Assembly: GCA_023265045.1 (NCBI GenBank)
Contig: JAHFUQ010000012.1
Coordinates: forward strand, 1 to 56,930
Reading direction: 5' to 3'
Source of the DNA: Acidimicrobiia bacterium
GTDB taxonomy: Bacteria > Actinomycetota > Acidimicrobiia > Acidimicrobiales > AC-14
Length of the DNA stretch: 56,930 bases
The translations under genes were made by a program, and so were the position numbers. Positions 1 to 9,202 of the stretch are shown piece after piece; position 1 is the first letter of the stretch, and each line of letters begins with the position of its first letter. Under the pieces are notes generated by a model that made no database searches, was not told where the DNA came from, and worked only from the letters and a program-made list of their open reading frames with translations.

Positions 1-2
1 TC

Positions 3-767
3 ATCGGCTACCGCCGCCGGCAGCGTTTTCTCGTCGGCGGCGGGGCCGTGGCCGTCGTGGCCCTCCTGGCCGCGGCCGCTTTCGTCGTGAGCCGGGGCGG
101 GGGCTCACAAGAGGTCGCCAGCACCGGTGACTCGACGGTCCCGTCCACCGCGGTGCGGCCGTCGACCTCCTTCACTACCCGAGCCGCCGTGCCGACGTCT
201 TCGTCGCTGCCCGGCCCGGGCGACCCGGCCGCCCCGGCGGCGCCGGGCGCCGTCCCCACCACGAGGGCCGCGGGGTCGGGCGGGGGCGGGGGCGGCACGA
301 GTCCGACCGGCGGCAGCTCCGCCACGACCACTCCTCCGGCCGCATCCGACCCCGCCCCGTCCGAGACCACGCCGTCCACGACCTCGCCACCGGCCACGAC
401 GCCCGCCTCGACCGCGCCGCCCACGACCCGCGACTCCGATGGGCCCTCGATCTCCGGCCTTTCCGTGAGCCCGACGACGGTCCGTGCCGCCAGCTGCCCG
501 GGCGGCGGCCAACAGGCGACCGTGACCGCCACCGTCACCGACCCGTCTGGGGTCAGCAACGTGCGGATCGTCCTGGCCGGGCTGAGCAGCAGCAACGTCC
601 CTATGAACTCGAGCGGCGGCAGCACGTACACCGCCACGATCGGGCCGTTCGACAGCCTCATTCCGCCCGGCTCGGGCACGCTCCCCGGCCAGGTGCTCGT
701 CCAGGCCACCGACGGCGCGGGCAACCAAACGGTCCGCGGAACGCCGTTAGCGATCAGCTGCGCCTGA
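3..767 (+). CDS. Membrane-anchored extracytoplasmic protein, 5' end outside the window
   Basis: The reading frame is open to the left edge, so the start lies upstream. A GTG at 48 is possible but would cut into the membrane segment. What is visible is a short basic stretch (YRRRQR), one hydrophobic segment of about 20 residues, then roughly 110 residues rich in Pro, Thr, Ser and Gly that look like a wall-spanning linker. The last ~95 residues form a compact beta-rich, Ig-like domain with two cysteines far apart that could form a disulfide. This fits a type II membrane protein displaying a C-terminal domain outside the cell. I do not recognise a family. It ends 28 bases before glnE on the same strand. 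Confidence 0.6.
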   Translation: MGYRRRQRFLVGGGAVAVVALLAAAAFVVSRGGGSQEVASTGDSTVPSTAVRPSTSFTTRAAVPTSSSLPGPGDPAAPAAPGAVPTTRAAGSGGGGGGTSPTGGSSATTTPPAASDPAPSETTPSTTSPPATTPASTAPPTTRDSDGPSISGLSVSPTTVRAASCPGGGQQATVTATVTDPSGVSNVRIVLAGLSSSNVPMNSSGGSTYTATIGPFDSLIPPGSGTLPGQVLVQATDGAGNQTVRGTPLAISCA

Positions 768-795
768 CCTCCTGAGCAACTGCGAGACTGCCGCG

Positions 796-3486
796 GTGGC
801 GAGTCCCGCGTTGCAGGAGGCGGCGGAGCGGTCGGCCGCGCCGGCCGCGGTCGCGGTCGCCCTGGACCGCCTCGTCGACGCCCACCCCGGGCTCGGGGAC
901 CAACTCGCCATCGATCACCAGCTGCGCGACGCGGTCGTGGCCGTCACCGGCGCCAGCCGCTCGCTGACCGACCTGCTCATCGCCGACCCCGGCGCCCTCG
1001 AGGTCCTCGCCCACCTCGACGACCGGCCCGTCCTCGCGACGCCCCCCGTGTCCGCCAACGACGTGCGCCGCTGGAAGCAGCACGAGCTGCTACGCATCGC
1101 GGCGCGCGACCTCGTCGGCATCGATGACCTGCCCGTGGTCGGGCGGGCGTTGTCGGCGCTAGCGGCCGAGGTGCTCCAAGCCGCCATCACCATCGCCGGC
1201 GCCGAGGAGCTGGCCGTCATCGGTATGGGCAAGCTCGGCGGCTCGGAGCTCAACTACGCCAGCGACATCGACGTGATGTTCGTAGGCGGCGACGACCGCA
1301 AGGCCCGCGACGTCCTCGCCATCGCCCGCACCTGTTTCCGGGTCGACGCCAGCCTGCGGCCCGAGGGGCGCGACGGCCCCCTCACCCGCAGCCTTGAGTC
1401 CTACGAGGCCTACTGGGACCGGTGGGCGCAGACATGGGAGTTCCAAGCGCTCATCAAGGCCCGTCCCGTGGCCGGTGATCCCGCGCTCGGCGCCGCCTTC
1501 CTCGAGAGCGCCCAGCGGCGCGTGTGGACCCGCCCGTTCACCCCCGACGAACTCCGCGACGTCCGGGCCATGAAGGCGCGCTCGGAAGCGGAACTGGCGC
1601 GCAAGGGCCTGACCAACCGCGAGGTCAAGCGAGGCCGCGGCGGCATCCGCGACATCGAGTTCGCGGTGCAGTTGCTCCAGCTCGTCCACGGCCGCCACGA
1701 CGACGACCTGCGCTCGCCGACCACGCTCGAAGCGCTCGCCGAGCTGGGCAAGGCGGGCTACCTGGACCGGCGCGACGCCATCGCCCTCGACGAGGCCTAC
1801 CGCCTCCTGCGCACGGTCGAGCACCGCCTCCAGCTCGAGCGCGAGGCCCAGGTCCACGCCATTCCCGTCGACATCGCCGCCCAGGACCGGCTGGCCCGTG
1901 TGCTCGGCTACCGCGACACCCCTGAGGCCACCGCAGGCGAACTGCTCGCGGGCTACCTGCGCCGGCTCCAGGCCGGCGTGCGCAGCATCCACGAGCACCT
2001 CTTCTTCCGGCCCTTGCTCGACGCGCTGTCGGCCCAGCCGCTCACCAACGCCATGCCGGCCGAGGCCGTCGTCGACCGCCTGGCCGCGTTCGGGTTCACC
2101 GACGCCCGGCGCACGCGCACGGCCCTCCACGAGCTCACCCGCGGCCTCACCCGCTCGTCCCGGCTCATGCAGCAGTTCCTCCCCTTGCTGCTGGGATGGT
2201 TGTCGGACGCGCCCGATCCCGACCTCGGCCTGCTCGGCCTGCGCAAGCTGGCGTCGGGCGCGCAGCGCACCACCGAGCTGGCGGTCGCGTTTCGGGACTC
2301 GCCGGAGTCCGCCCGGCGCCTGTGCCACCTGCTCGGCACCAGCGCCCGCCTGTCCGCCACGCTCGAGCGCGAGCCCGACCTCATCCCTGCGCTGGGCACG
2401 CCCGACGGGCTCGCGCCCCATGCCACCGACGCCATGCTCGAAGGCGCGACGACGGCCCTGGCGTGGCGCTCGGAGGCCGACGATCGCCAGCGCGGCCTGC
2501 GGCGCTTCCGCCGCCGAGAGGAGTTGCGTATCGCCGCCGCCGACGTGCTTGGCCTCGCCGGCGAAGGCGAGGACGTCGTCGACGTGACCGGCGCCCAGCT
2601 CACGTCCTTGGCGGACGCCAGCTTGAAAGCCGCCCTGGTGGCGCTCGAGCCGACCTTGCCGTTCGCCGTCATCGCCCTGGGCCGCTGGGGCGGTGCCGAG
2701 CTGTCCTATGCCAGCGACCTCGACGCCCTCATCGTCTACGACGGCTCGACGTCGCAGGACTTCGCCGCCGCCGAGAAGATCGCCGAGTCCCTGTTGCGGT
2801 TCATCAACGGCGCCACCCCGTCGGCGCAGGTGTACCCGTTCGACCTGGGCCTGCGCCCCGAGGGCAAGGACGGTCCACTCGCCCGCAGCCTCGACGGGTA
2901 CCGCAAGTATTACGACCGGTGGGCGCAGACATGGGAACTGCAGGCGTTGGTGCGCGCCCGGTTCGTCGCCGGCGATCCCGACGTGGGCGGGCGGTTCCTC
3001 GAGCTGATCGATCCGTACGTGTGGCGCGAGCCGTTTCCGGAGGACGACGTCCGCGAGATCCGCCGCATGAAGGCCCGCGTCGAGCGCGAGCGCGTCCCGC
3101 CCGGTGAAGACCCGCAGTTCCACCTCAAGCTCGGCCGCGGCTCGCTGTCGGACATCGAGTGGACGGCGCAGCTGCTCCAGCTCCGCCACGGCGTGCGAGC
3201 GGCCGGCACCATGGCCGCCCTCGACGCACTTACGGCCGCCGGCCTCATGGATCCGGAGGACCACGTCGTGCTGGCCGATGCGTACCGGTTCCTTGAACGC
3301 ACCCGTAACCGCTGGTTCCTCATCAAGGGCAGCACCGGGGATTCGCTGCCCCAACAGCCGGAGCCGCTGGGCAAGCTGGCCCGCTCGCTGGACCTTGGCG
3401 CAACCGAACTTCGCGAGTCCTACCGCCGTGTCACCAGGCGGGCCCGCAACGTCGTCGAACGACTCTTCTACGGCAAGGAAACGTGA
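796..3486 (+). CDS. glnE: Bifunctional glutamine synthetase adenylyltransferase / adenylyl-removing enzyme
   Basis: GlnE adds AMP to, and removes it from, a tyrosine of adenylylatable GSI glutamine synthetase and so sets its activity by nitrogen status. The 896-residue protein has the expected two nucleotidyltransferase halves. The N-terminal half carries GMGKLGGSELNYASDID from about residue 143, and the C-terminal half carries LGRWGGAELSYASDLD from about residue 628. Each is followed by the conserved RPEG(R/K)DGPL segment and a helical GlnE-type domain. It is slightly shorter than mycobacterial GlnE. The start is GTG. Both 474-residue GlnA proteins in this window keep the acceptor-type tyrosine (Y402), so they are plausible substrates although they lie 17-38 kb away. 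The next gene overlaps its stop. Confidence 0.96.
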   Translation: MASPALQEAAERSAAPAAVAVALDRLVDAHPGLGDQLAIDHQLRDAVVAVTGASRSLTDLLIADPGALEVLAHLDDRPVLATPPVSANDVRRWKQHELLRIAARDLVGIDDLPVVGRALSALAAEVLQAAITIAGAEELAVIGMGKLGGSELNYASDIDVMFVGGDDRKARDVLAIARTCFRVDASLRPEGRDGPLTRSLESYEAYWDRWAQTWEFQALIKARPVAGDPALGAAFLESAQRRVWTRPFTPDELRDVRAMKARSEAELARKGLTNREVKRGRGGIRDIEFAVQLLQLVHGRHDDDLRSPTTLEALAELGKAGYLDRRDAIALDEAYRLLRTVEHRLQLEREAQVHAIPVDIAAQDRLARVLGYRDTPEATAGELLAGYLRRLQAGVRSIHEHLFFRPLLDALSAQPLTNAMPAEAVVDRLAAFGFTDARRTRTALHELTRGLTRSSRLMQQFLPLLLGWLSDAPDPDLGLLGLRKLASGAQRTTELAVAFRDSPESARRLCHLLGTSARLSATLEREPDLIPALGTPDGLAPHATDAMLEGATTALAWRSEADDRQRGLRRFRRREELRIAAADVLGLAGEGEDVVDVTGAQLTSLADASLKAALVALEPTLPFAVIALGRWGGAELSYASDLDALIVYDGSTSQDFAAAEKIAESLLRFINGATPSAQVYPFDLGLRPEGKDGPLARSLDGYRKYYDRWAQTWELQALVRARFVAGDPDVGGRFLELIDPYVWREPFPEDDVREIRRMKARVERERVPPGEDPQFHLKLGRGSLSDIEWTAQLLQLRHGVRAAGTMAALDALTAAGLMDPEDHVVLADAYRFLERTRNRWFLIKGSTGDSLPQQPEPLGKLARSLDLGATELRESYRRVTRRARNVVERLFYGKET

Positions 3487-4247
3487 CCATGGATCACGAC
3501 CGCTTCGTCCGTTTCGTCAAGCTCTCGGCGTCCGTCCCCGGGGACGCCGCCGAGCAGGCCATCGAGGCGACCCTCCCGACCCTGGCCGAACGGCTGAGCA
3601 AGGAGCGGTCCGCCGCCATCGTCGAGCGGCTTCCCGAGGAACTGGTCCCCTGCATGGCCGCGGGCGTGAGCGGCCAACAGTTCGGCGCCGACGAGTTCAT
3701 CCTGCGGGTCGCCCTTCCCGAGCCGCAGGTGCGCGCCGTGCTGCACGCGCTGCGGCGGGCCGTAGGCGACGACGTCTGGAGCGAGATAGCCGCCGAGCTC
3801 CCTCCCGACTTCGGGTCCCTCCTCGCGCCGGTCGACGGCATCGGCGCGGCGGACTTCGTGGCGCGTGTGGCCCGGCGGACAGGGCTGGACGGCGCCGGCG
3901 CCGGCGACAACGACGGCGCCCGGAAGGCCGTTGACGCCGTTCTCGAAACCTTGGCGGAGAGGGTTGCGGGCGACCAGATCGACGAGCTGATCGGCCAGCT
4001 GCCGGTCGAATTCCGCGCCCCACTGCGGCGCGCCAAGCCCCACCGCGACACGCCGTCGAAGCGCATGACGATCGAGCAGTTCGTGGATGCCATCGCCCAG
4101 CGCGAGGGGGCGACCACCACCGACGAGGCCGTCGCCCACGCGCGGGGCGTGCTCGCGGTGCTGCACGAGGCGCTGCGCGAGAGCGACTTCTACAACCTCG
4201 TCTCGCAGCTGCCCCTCGACTACTCCGTCCTGCTCCCGCGGCCCTGA
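3483..4247 (+). CDS. DUF2267 family protein
   Basis: 254 residues made of two consecutive DUF2267-like units, one starting near residue 4 and the other near residue 115, with a further DUF2267-like C-terminal segment. Features typical of the family are the repeated pattern of helix, 'ERLS/ERVA', 'LPEEL/LPVEF' and a downstream FxxRV. The family is of unknown function and common in actinobacteria. The GTG start overlaps the glnE stop (GTGA). An ATG two codons later (3489) is equally reachable from the AAGGAA just upstream. The coupling with glnE suggests co-transcription, but no nitrogen role can be read from the sequence. No signal peptide or membrane segment is seen. Confidence 0.8.
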   Translation: MTMDHDRFVRFVKLSASVPGDAAEQAIEATLPTLAERLSKERSAAIVERLPEELVPCMAAGVSGQQFGADEFILRVALPEPQVRAVLHALRRAVGDDVWSEIAAELPPDFGSLLAPVDGIGAADFVARVARRTGLDGAGAGDNDGARKAVDAVLETLAERVAGDQIDELIGQLPVEFRAPLRRAKPHRDTPSKRMTIEQFVDAIAQREGATTTDEAVAHARGVLAVLHEALRESDFYNLVSQLPLDYSVLLPRP

Positions 4248-4299
4248 AGCCGCCTGCCTCCGTCGCCACGAGCGCATCGCCGCCGCCGTCCTCTGAGCC

Positions 4300-6099
4300 T
4301 CACCGATAAGCGCGGGCCTGCAGGCGGTACATCTCGGCGTAGGCGCCGGCGCTCGCCACCAAGTCCTCGTGGGCGCCGACCTCGGTGACCCGGCCGCCCT
4401 CGACGACGACGATCAGGTCCGCCATGCGCACTGTCGAGAACCGGTGCGAGACGAGGATGGTGATGGCGCCGGAGCGGCTCGCGGTGCGGGAGGCGGCGCC
4501 CGCGTAGCGCTCGAACAGCGCGTGCTCAGTCGACGCGTCGAGGCTGGCGGTGGGCTCGTCCAGGACCAGCAGCAGAGGCTCGTCGCGCATCATGGCCCGA
4601 CCGAGCGCCAGCTTCTGCCACTGACCGGTGGACGGCTCGACGCCCCCCTCGAAGCTCCGGCCCAGCTGGGCGGCCAGCCCGCCGGGCAGGGTCCCTGATA
4701 CATCGGACGCGTGGGCCCGGTCGAGGGCCGCCGCCACCGCCGCCTCGTCCTCGAGCCGCACCACGTCGCCGACGCCGACGGTCTCGCGCGCCAGCAGCTC
4801 GAGGCGGGCGAAGTCCTGGAAGCACCCCGCCTGGCGCCCTCGCCAGGCGGCGACGTCGAACTGCCGCAGGTCGGCCCCGTCGACGGTGATGCGCCCCTCG
4901 GTGGGGTCGTAGAAGCGGCACAGGAGCTTGACCAGCGTGGTCTTGCCCGCGCCGTTGTCCCCCACGATGGCGACGGTGACGCCGGCGGGAAAGAACAGGT
5001 CGACTGCCTGCAAGACGTCGCACGCCGCGTCCGCGCCGGGGTAGCGGAACGTGACGCCCTCGAACCGGATCCCGTCGCGCAGCACGGCGGGCACGGGCGC
5101 CGGGTCAGGGGGCCTCGCCCGGTCCGCCGCCTCGGAGGCCAGGTCTTCGAGCCAGGCGAGCCGGTGACCGGTCTTGAGGTTGCTCAGCAACCAGCCGGTG
5201 GTCCCCGCCAGGCCGGTGATCCCGTAGTTGATCGACCCCGCCAGGCTGAGAGCCAGCACCACGTCGCCTGGGGAGGCCCGCCCCGCCGCCGCCTCCCGCG
5301 CCACGAGCATCATCGCCACCACGAACCCGAGCCCGAACACCAGCCACCCCAGGGCGCCGAACGCCGCCGCCTGGCGGTCCGCCCCGTTCTCCAGCGCGTA
5401 GATATCGGCCCGCGCTGCGTCGCAGCGCGCCAGCAGCTCGTCGCCGATGTCGTACAGGCGGATCTCCTTCGCCGCGTCGCGGGTCGTGCCGATCGCGAAC
5501 AGGCGCAACACGAGCCGTCGCTTGGGCGCCACGAGGTCCTCGACCCGGCGCCGGTTCCGCTCGGTGCGCACGGTCGCGAGGACCGACGGGATCCCGGCGA
5601 GCGGCAGCAGCATCAGCAGGGGCTGGACGCGGGCCAGGAGGAGGATGGCCAGGCCCAGCCGGACGACGGTGGCCAGGTTGGTGAGGATGGCGTCCTGCAG
5701 GCCGGCCAGCTGCTGGTGGTTGTGCTGGAGGGTCGACAGCTCGTTGAGGTAGTCGGGCCGCTCGTGATGCTCGAGATGGTGGATGCCGGCGGCGAGCTGG
5801 GCCATGCGCGTGTCGAAGTACAACGTCGCCTTCTCGCGCAGCTTCATGGCGACCGCCATGGCGCCGAAGTTGCCGGTGACGATGAGGGCGGTGTTGGCGA
5901 CCATCAGCGCGGCCGCGAAGACCACCTTCCCCTCGTCACCGTCGACCGCGGCGTCGGTCAGGACCTTCAGGGCGACGGCGCCCAGGATCAGGCTGACCAG
6001 GACCACCAGCCCGAGGAGCATCCCGGCGACGGCCCGCACCGGGTCGGCCTTGAACACATAGCTGAGGACCAGCCGGGCCGCCCGCAGGTTCTCACGCAC
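4300..6099 (-). CDS. ABC exporter half-transporter (TM-NBD), second of pair
   Basis: 599 residues: an N-terminal membrane domain (about residues 1-300, several hydrophobic helices) fused to an ATPase domain. The Walker A lysine is K386 (VGDNGAGKTTL) and the Walker B glutamate is E515 (LVLDEPTASLD). The signature loop reads PSTGQWQKLALGRA rather than the usual LSGGQ. I start it at GTG 6099, which overlaps the stop of the upstream half-transporter (6092-6094), instead of the much longer open frame upstream, whose N-terminal extension looks like shadow translation. The tandem arrangement implies a heterodimeric exporter. The substrate is unknown. It is related to exporters found with peptide or lantibiotic loci, but no precursor gene is visible here. 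Confidence 0.85.
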   Translation of the reverse strand: MRENLRAARLVLSYVFKADPVRAVAGMLLGLVVLVSLILGAVALKVLTDAAVDGDEGKVVFAAALMVANTALIVTGNFGAMAVAMKLREKATLYFDTRMAQLAAGIHHLEHHERPDYLNELSTLQHNHQQLAGLQDAILTNLATVVRLGLAILLLARVQPLLMLLPLAGIPSVLATVRTERNRRRVEDLVAPKRRLVLRLFAIGTTRDAAKEIRLYDIGDELLARCDAARADIYALENGADRQAAAFGALGWLVFGLGFVVAMMLVAREAAAGRASPGDVVLALSLAGSINYGITGLAGTTGWLLSNLKTGHRLAWLEDLASEAADRARPPDPAPVPAVLRDGIRFEGVTFRYPGADAACDVLQAVDLFFPAGVTVAIVGDNGAGKTTLVKLLCRFYDPTEGRITVDGADLRQFDVAAWRGRQAGCFQDFARLELLARETVGVGDVVRLEDEAAVAAALDRAHASDVSGTLPGGLAAQLGRSFEGGVEPSTGQWQKLALGRAMMRDEPLLLVLDEPTASLDASTEHALFERYAGAASRTASRSGAITILVSHRFSTVRMADLIVVVEGGRVTEVGAHEDLVASAGAYAEMYRLQARAYR

Positions 6100-7900
6100 C
6101 GGCGTAGCGTTCCGCCTGGAGAGCGAACATCGTCGCGTACCGCCCGCCGGCGACGGCCAGCTCGTCGTGCGAGCCCGATTCGACAACCCGGCCGCCGTCG
6201 ACGACGACGATGCGGTCGGCGCGGCGCACGGTTGAGAACCGATGGGAGATGACGATCGTCGTGCAGCCGCGCGTGACCTCAAGGAAGCCGTCGATGAACG
6301 ACGCCTCGGCCCGGGCGTCGAGGTGCGCGGTCGGCTCGTCGAGGATGAGCAGCCCGCCTCCGGTCGCCGCGGCGGCGAACAGCGCCCGGGCCAGCGCGAG
6401 CCGCTGCCACTCCCCTCCGGACAGGTCGACACCGCCTTCGAACTCTCGGGTGAGCACCGTGTCCCAACCCTTGGGCAGTCCTTCGACGAGGGAAAGGGCG
6501 TCCGCTCGGCGGGCCGCCTGTGCATGGGCGCCGTTACGGGCGGCGCCGAATCCCACGTTGTCGGCCGCCGTGAACGGGTAGCGCACGAAGTCCTGGAACA
6601 CGGCTGCCACCCGGCGCTGCCAGGCCGCCGGGTCGAGGTCGCGCAGGTCCAGCCCGTCGACCAGGATGCGGCCCCCGGACGGGTCGTAGAAGCGGGCGAG
6701 GAGCTTGACGAGGGTGGTCTTGCCGGCGCCGTTGTCGCCGACGATGGCGAGGCTGCGGCCGGCGGGGATCACGAGGTCGAGACCGCACAGAACGTCGTGG
6801 TCGAGGCCTGGGTACCGGAAGCGGACATCCTCGAGGCGGACCTCCTCCCGAGGCGCCCCATCAGGCGGCGGCGCCGCGCCGGGCAACCGAAGCCGTTCGT
6901 CGGTGACGACGATGCGCTCCAACTCGACGGTCTTGCGCACGACGGCGGCGCCCTCCTCGATGGCGTTGTCGTCCCCGGGCATGGTCAGCTGCAGGCTCTG
7001 GAGGAGCGCCTGCGTGTAGGCGACCATGGCGCCGAGGCCGATCGAGCCCTGGACGGCGGCGCGGCCGAGGAGCCACACGGCGAGGAGCTGGACACCGAGG
7101 ATCGGCAGGCTGGCGATCGCCAGCTTGCGGAACGAGCCTCGGCGCTCATTCCAGAGCGTGGTCATCGCCTCGAGCCAAGCGCCGCGGAACCGCCCGACCA
7201 CCCACACCGCCAACCCGAAGACGCGCGTCTCCTTGGCCGCGTCCGGGTTCATCGCCAGGCCCCGCAGGTAGACCGAACGCCGGAGTTCCGGAAGGTGGCG
7301 AGCCCGGAACGAGACCAGCTCGGAGTAGACGGCGCGATGGCGCCTGAGCACGATCAGTTCGGCGGCGAGCAACACGGCCGCGAGCCACCAGCGGAAGTGG
7401 GCGATCAACAGCAAGGCGGCGGCCGCGCCGATGTAGCGGCGTGTCTGGTTGAGGACGTTGCGAAGCGCGCCGCTCGGGCCGCCCGGCGTCAGGATGGTGG
7501 CGGCTGCGACCAGGTCCAGCATCTCGGGGGCTTCGAGGTGGGCGATCGTGCGCGGGCGCAACGCCGCCGCCATCGATCGCCGGTAGGTCCGGCCCTGGAC
7601 GCGCCTGGCAAGCATGGCCGTCACCGCGTCCTGGATGGGATGCACCGTCTGCTGGAGGGCGAGGAGGGCGCCGACGACGATCACCGCCGCCATGAGGTGA
7701 CGGCCTGCCGGCGAAGACAGCCCGCCCCTGATCGCGGCGGGCACGGCCCCCACCGCCGCGCCGCTGGCCACCGCGAACAGAAGCGGCAGCGCGGCGTTCA
7801 GGATGACGCACGCCGCGGCGGCCGCTGTGAGGGGCCGGCTCGCGGCTGGCAGCTCTCGTAGGAGCACCCGCCGGGACTTCGCTGCCACTGGGCCGGACAC
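6092..7900 (-). CDS. ABC exporter half-transporter (TM-NBD), first of pair
   Basis: 602 residues with an N-terminal six-helix-type membrane domain (about residues 25-310) and a C-terminal ATPase. The Walker A lysine is K394 (VGDNGAGKTTL), the signature is canonical (LSGGEWQRLALARA), the Walker B glutamate is E522 (LLILDEPTAHLD) and an H-loop is present (VISHRFS). It starts at GTG 7900 and its stop overlaps the start of the next half-transporter, so the two are translationally coupled and probably form one heterodimer. In this subunit all ATP-site motifs are canonical, unlike its partner. A divergent GNAT gene lies on the other strand. Exported substrate not predictable. Confidence 0.87.
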   Translation of the reverse strand: MSGPVAAKSRRVLLRELPAASRPLTAAAAACVILNAALPLLFAVASGAAVGAVPAAIRGGLSSPAGRHLMAAVIVVGALLALQQTVHPIQDAVTAMLARRVQGRTYRRSMAAALRPRTIAHLEAPEMLDLVAAATILTPGGPSGALRNVLNQTRRYIGAAAALLLIAHFRWWLAAVLLAAELIVLRRHRAVYSELVSFRARHLPELRRSVYLRGLAMNPDAAKETRVFGLAVWVVGRFRGAWLEAMTTLWNERRGSFRKLAIASLPILGVQLLAVWLLGRAAVQGSIGLGAMVAYTQALLQSLQLTMPGDDNAIEEGAAVVRKTVELERIVVTDERLRLPGAAPPPDGAPREEVRLEDVRFRYPGLDHDVLCGLDLVIPAGRSLAIVGDNGAGKTTLVKLLARFYDPSGGRILVDGLDLRDLDPAAWQRRVAAVFQDFVRYPFTAADNVGFGAARNGAHAQAARRADALSLVEGLPKGWDTVLTREFEGGVDLSGGEWQRLALARALFAAAATGGGLLILDEPTAHLDARAEASFIDGFLEVTRGCTTIVISHRFSTVRRADRIVVVDGGRVVESGSHDELAVAGGRYATMFALQAERYAGA

Positions 7901-7967
7901 TAGGCGGCGCCCACTGAGGGCGGGCGATTCTCCTCCGCAGGCGGACCGTCATGCCAGGCTGGCGGCC

Positions 7968-8441
7968 GTGGCCGCGGCAGTCCCTTCCGTCGAGTTGCGC
8001 GAAGAGGCGTTCGACGGAGAGGGCACGCAACGGCTGCTGGCCTCGTTCATCGCCGAGATCAGCGAGCTCTACCCGGGGTGGTTGCCGTCACGCGGTCCGT
8101 CCGCCGTCGCCGCCGATTTCACGCCCCCCGCGGGCCGGTTCGTCGTTGCCTACCAGGCAGGCCGACCTGTCGCCTGCGCCGGTCTAAAGCGGTTCGACGC
8201 GCGGACCGGCGAGATCAAGCGCGTCTACGTCGCTCCCGAAGCGCGCCGCCGCGGCGTGGCCCGGCAGCTCCTCGACTACCTCGAAGGCGTCGCCCGGGCC
8301 GCCGGTTACGAGGTGGCGCGCCTCGATACGGGCGCCCACCAGCCGAACGCGGTCCGGCTCTTCACCGCCGCTGGGTACCGCGAGATCGCCGACTACAACG
8401 CCAACCCCTTCGCCCGCCACTGGTTCGAGAAGCGCCTATAG
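7968..8441 (+). CDS. GNAT family N-acetyltransferase
   Basis: 157 residues with a GNAT core. VACAGLKRFDARTGEIKRVYV is followed by the acetyl-CoA binding segment PEARRRGVARQLLDYLE (motif A, R/Q-x-x-G-x-A pattern) and, near the C-terminus, NAVRLFTAAGYREI (motif B). The open frame continues upstream to 7803, but that part is arginine-rich shadow sequence antisense to the ABC gene, so I start at GTG 7968. A substrate cannot be assigned. The protein resembles small YhbS/RimI-type acetyltransferases that act on amines or amino-acid-like molecules. It lies divergently from the ABC pair and immediately upstream of the interrupted gene at 8453. Confidence 0.85.
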   Translation: MAAAVPSVELREEAFDGEGTQRLLASFIAEISELYPGWLPSRGPSAVAADFTPPAGRFVVAYQAGRPVACAGLKRFDARTGEIKRVYVAPEARRRGVARQLLDYLEGVARAAGYEVARLDTGAHQPNAVRLFTAAGYREIADYNANPFARHWFEKRL

Positions 8442-8452
8442 GGTCCTCGACC

Positions 8453-9112
8453 GTGACCGTCGACCACCCCGGTGGCCTGTTCAACTCCCTCGCCGACCAG
8501 CTCGAACGGGTGCGGCGCTGGAACCACGTGCGCCGCTGGGGCTTCGGCGCCCGCGACTTCGACGGCGTCGACGTGACCGATGTGATCCATCCGAACCCAC
8601 TCGTCGTGGACGTCATCGCTCTCTACCTGCTCGATTCGGCCTCTATGAACGGGGTCCAGCGCACATGCGACGAGCTGTGGAAGCTGGTCGCTCGCGACCA
8701 TCCCACGTCGTTCTCCTGGGACGACGGCTAGGACTGGCGCAAGCCGGTCCGGCTGCTGGACGGGATCGAGCACAAGCCGGGCGTCCGCCGGGTGACCATG
8801 GACCTGGCCGCCCACTGGCATCGCGTCCGCGGCACCCGTCCCGTCAATGTGCGCGGCCCCGACTCCGCGCATGCCGAGATCCTCGCCGCCGCCGCCCACT
8901 TCCCGTACTGGGTGCGCGCCATGGACGGACAAACGGTTCCCTACGTCTGGCTGTCCGGCTACCAGGTCACCGTTCCCGACTACGAGACCTGGCGGCACTT
9001 GCCGTGCCTGAGCTGGTACCGGCCCGAGAACCGGGTGAGCCTGGCCGTCCACTGGGCGGACCTGTCGCAGACGCTCTGGGCCTCGCCGGTGGTCCGCCCC
9101 TCGACGGCGTGA
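8453..9112 (+). pseudogene. Gene of unknown function interrupted by an in-frame TAG
   Basis: A GTG start at 8453 opens a 92-codon frame ending in TAG at 8729-8731. The same frame then continues for 126 more codons to TGA at 9110-9112 with coding-like composition on both sides: ...TSFSWDDG, stop, DWRKPVRLLDGIEHKPG.... There is no new ribosome-binding site close to the stop. The nearest internal starts are GTG 8792 and ATG 8798, which would discard about 20 plausible residues (DWRKPVRLLDG onward). The likely reading is one ancestral protein of ~219 residues broken by a nonsense change, perhaps TGG to TAG. Both halves are rich in Trp, His and Asp. I do not recognise the family. Amber suppression or a base error are alternatives. 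Confidence 0.6.
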
Positions 9113-9202
9113 TCTCTGAGGTTGGTCAGCCCGGTACTGGTCCCGTAACTGGGTGGTCTGGACACTTACCGGGCGGTTGGGGCACGCGCTTTAATACCGG
9201 CC

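Noticed and set aside
1159-3354. 731-codon open frame antisense to glnE
   Set aside because: Shadow of a high-GC gene: composition rich in Gly, Arg and Glu with no domain, and glnE on the other strand is unambiguous.
7803-7967. Longer start for the GNAT gene
   Set aside because: The extra 55 codons are antisense to the ABC gene and Arg-rich. GTG 7968 gives a normal-length GNAT protein.
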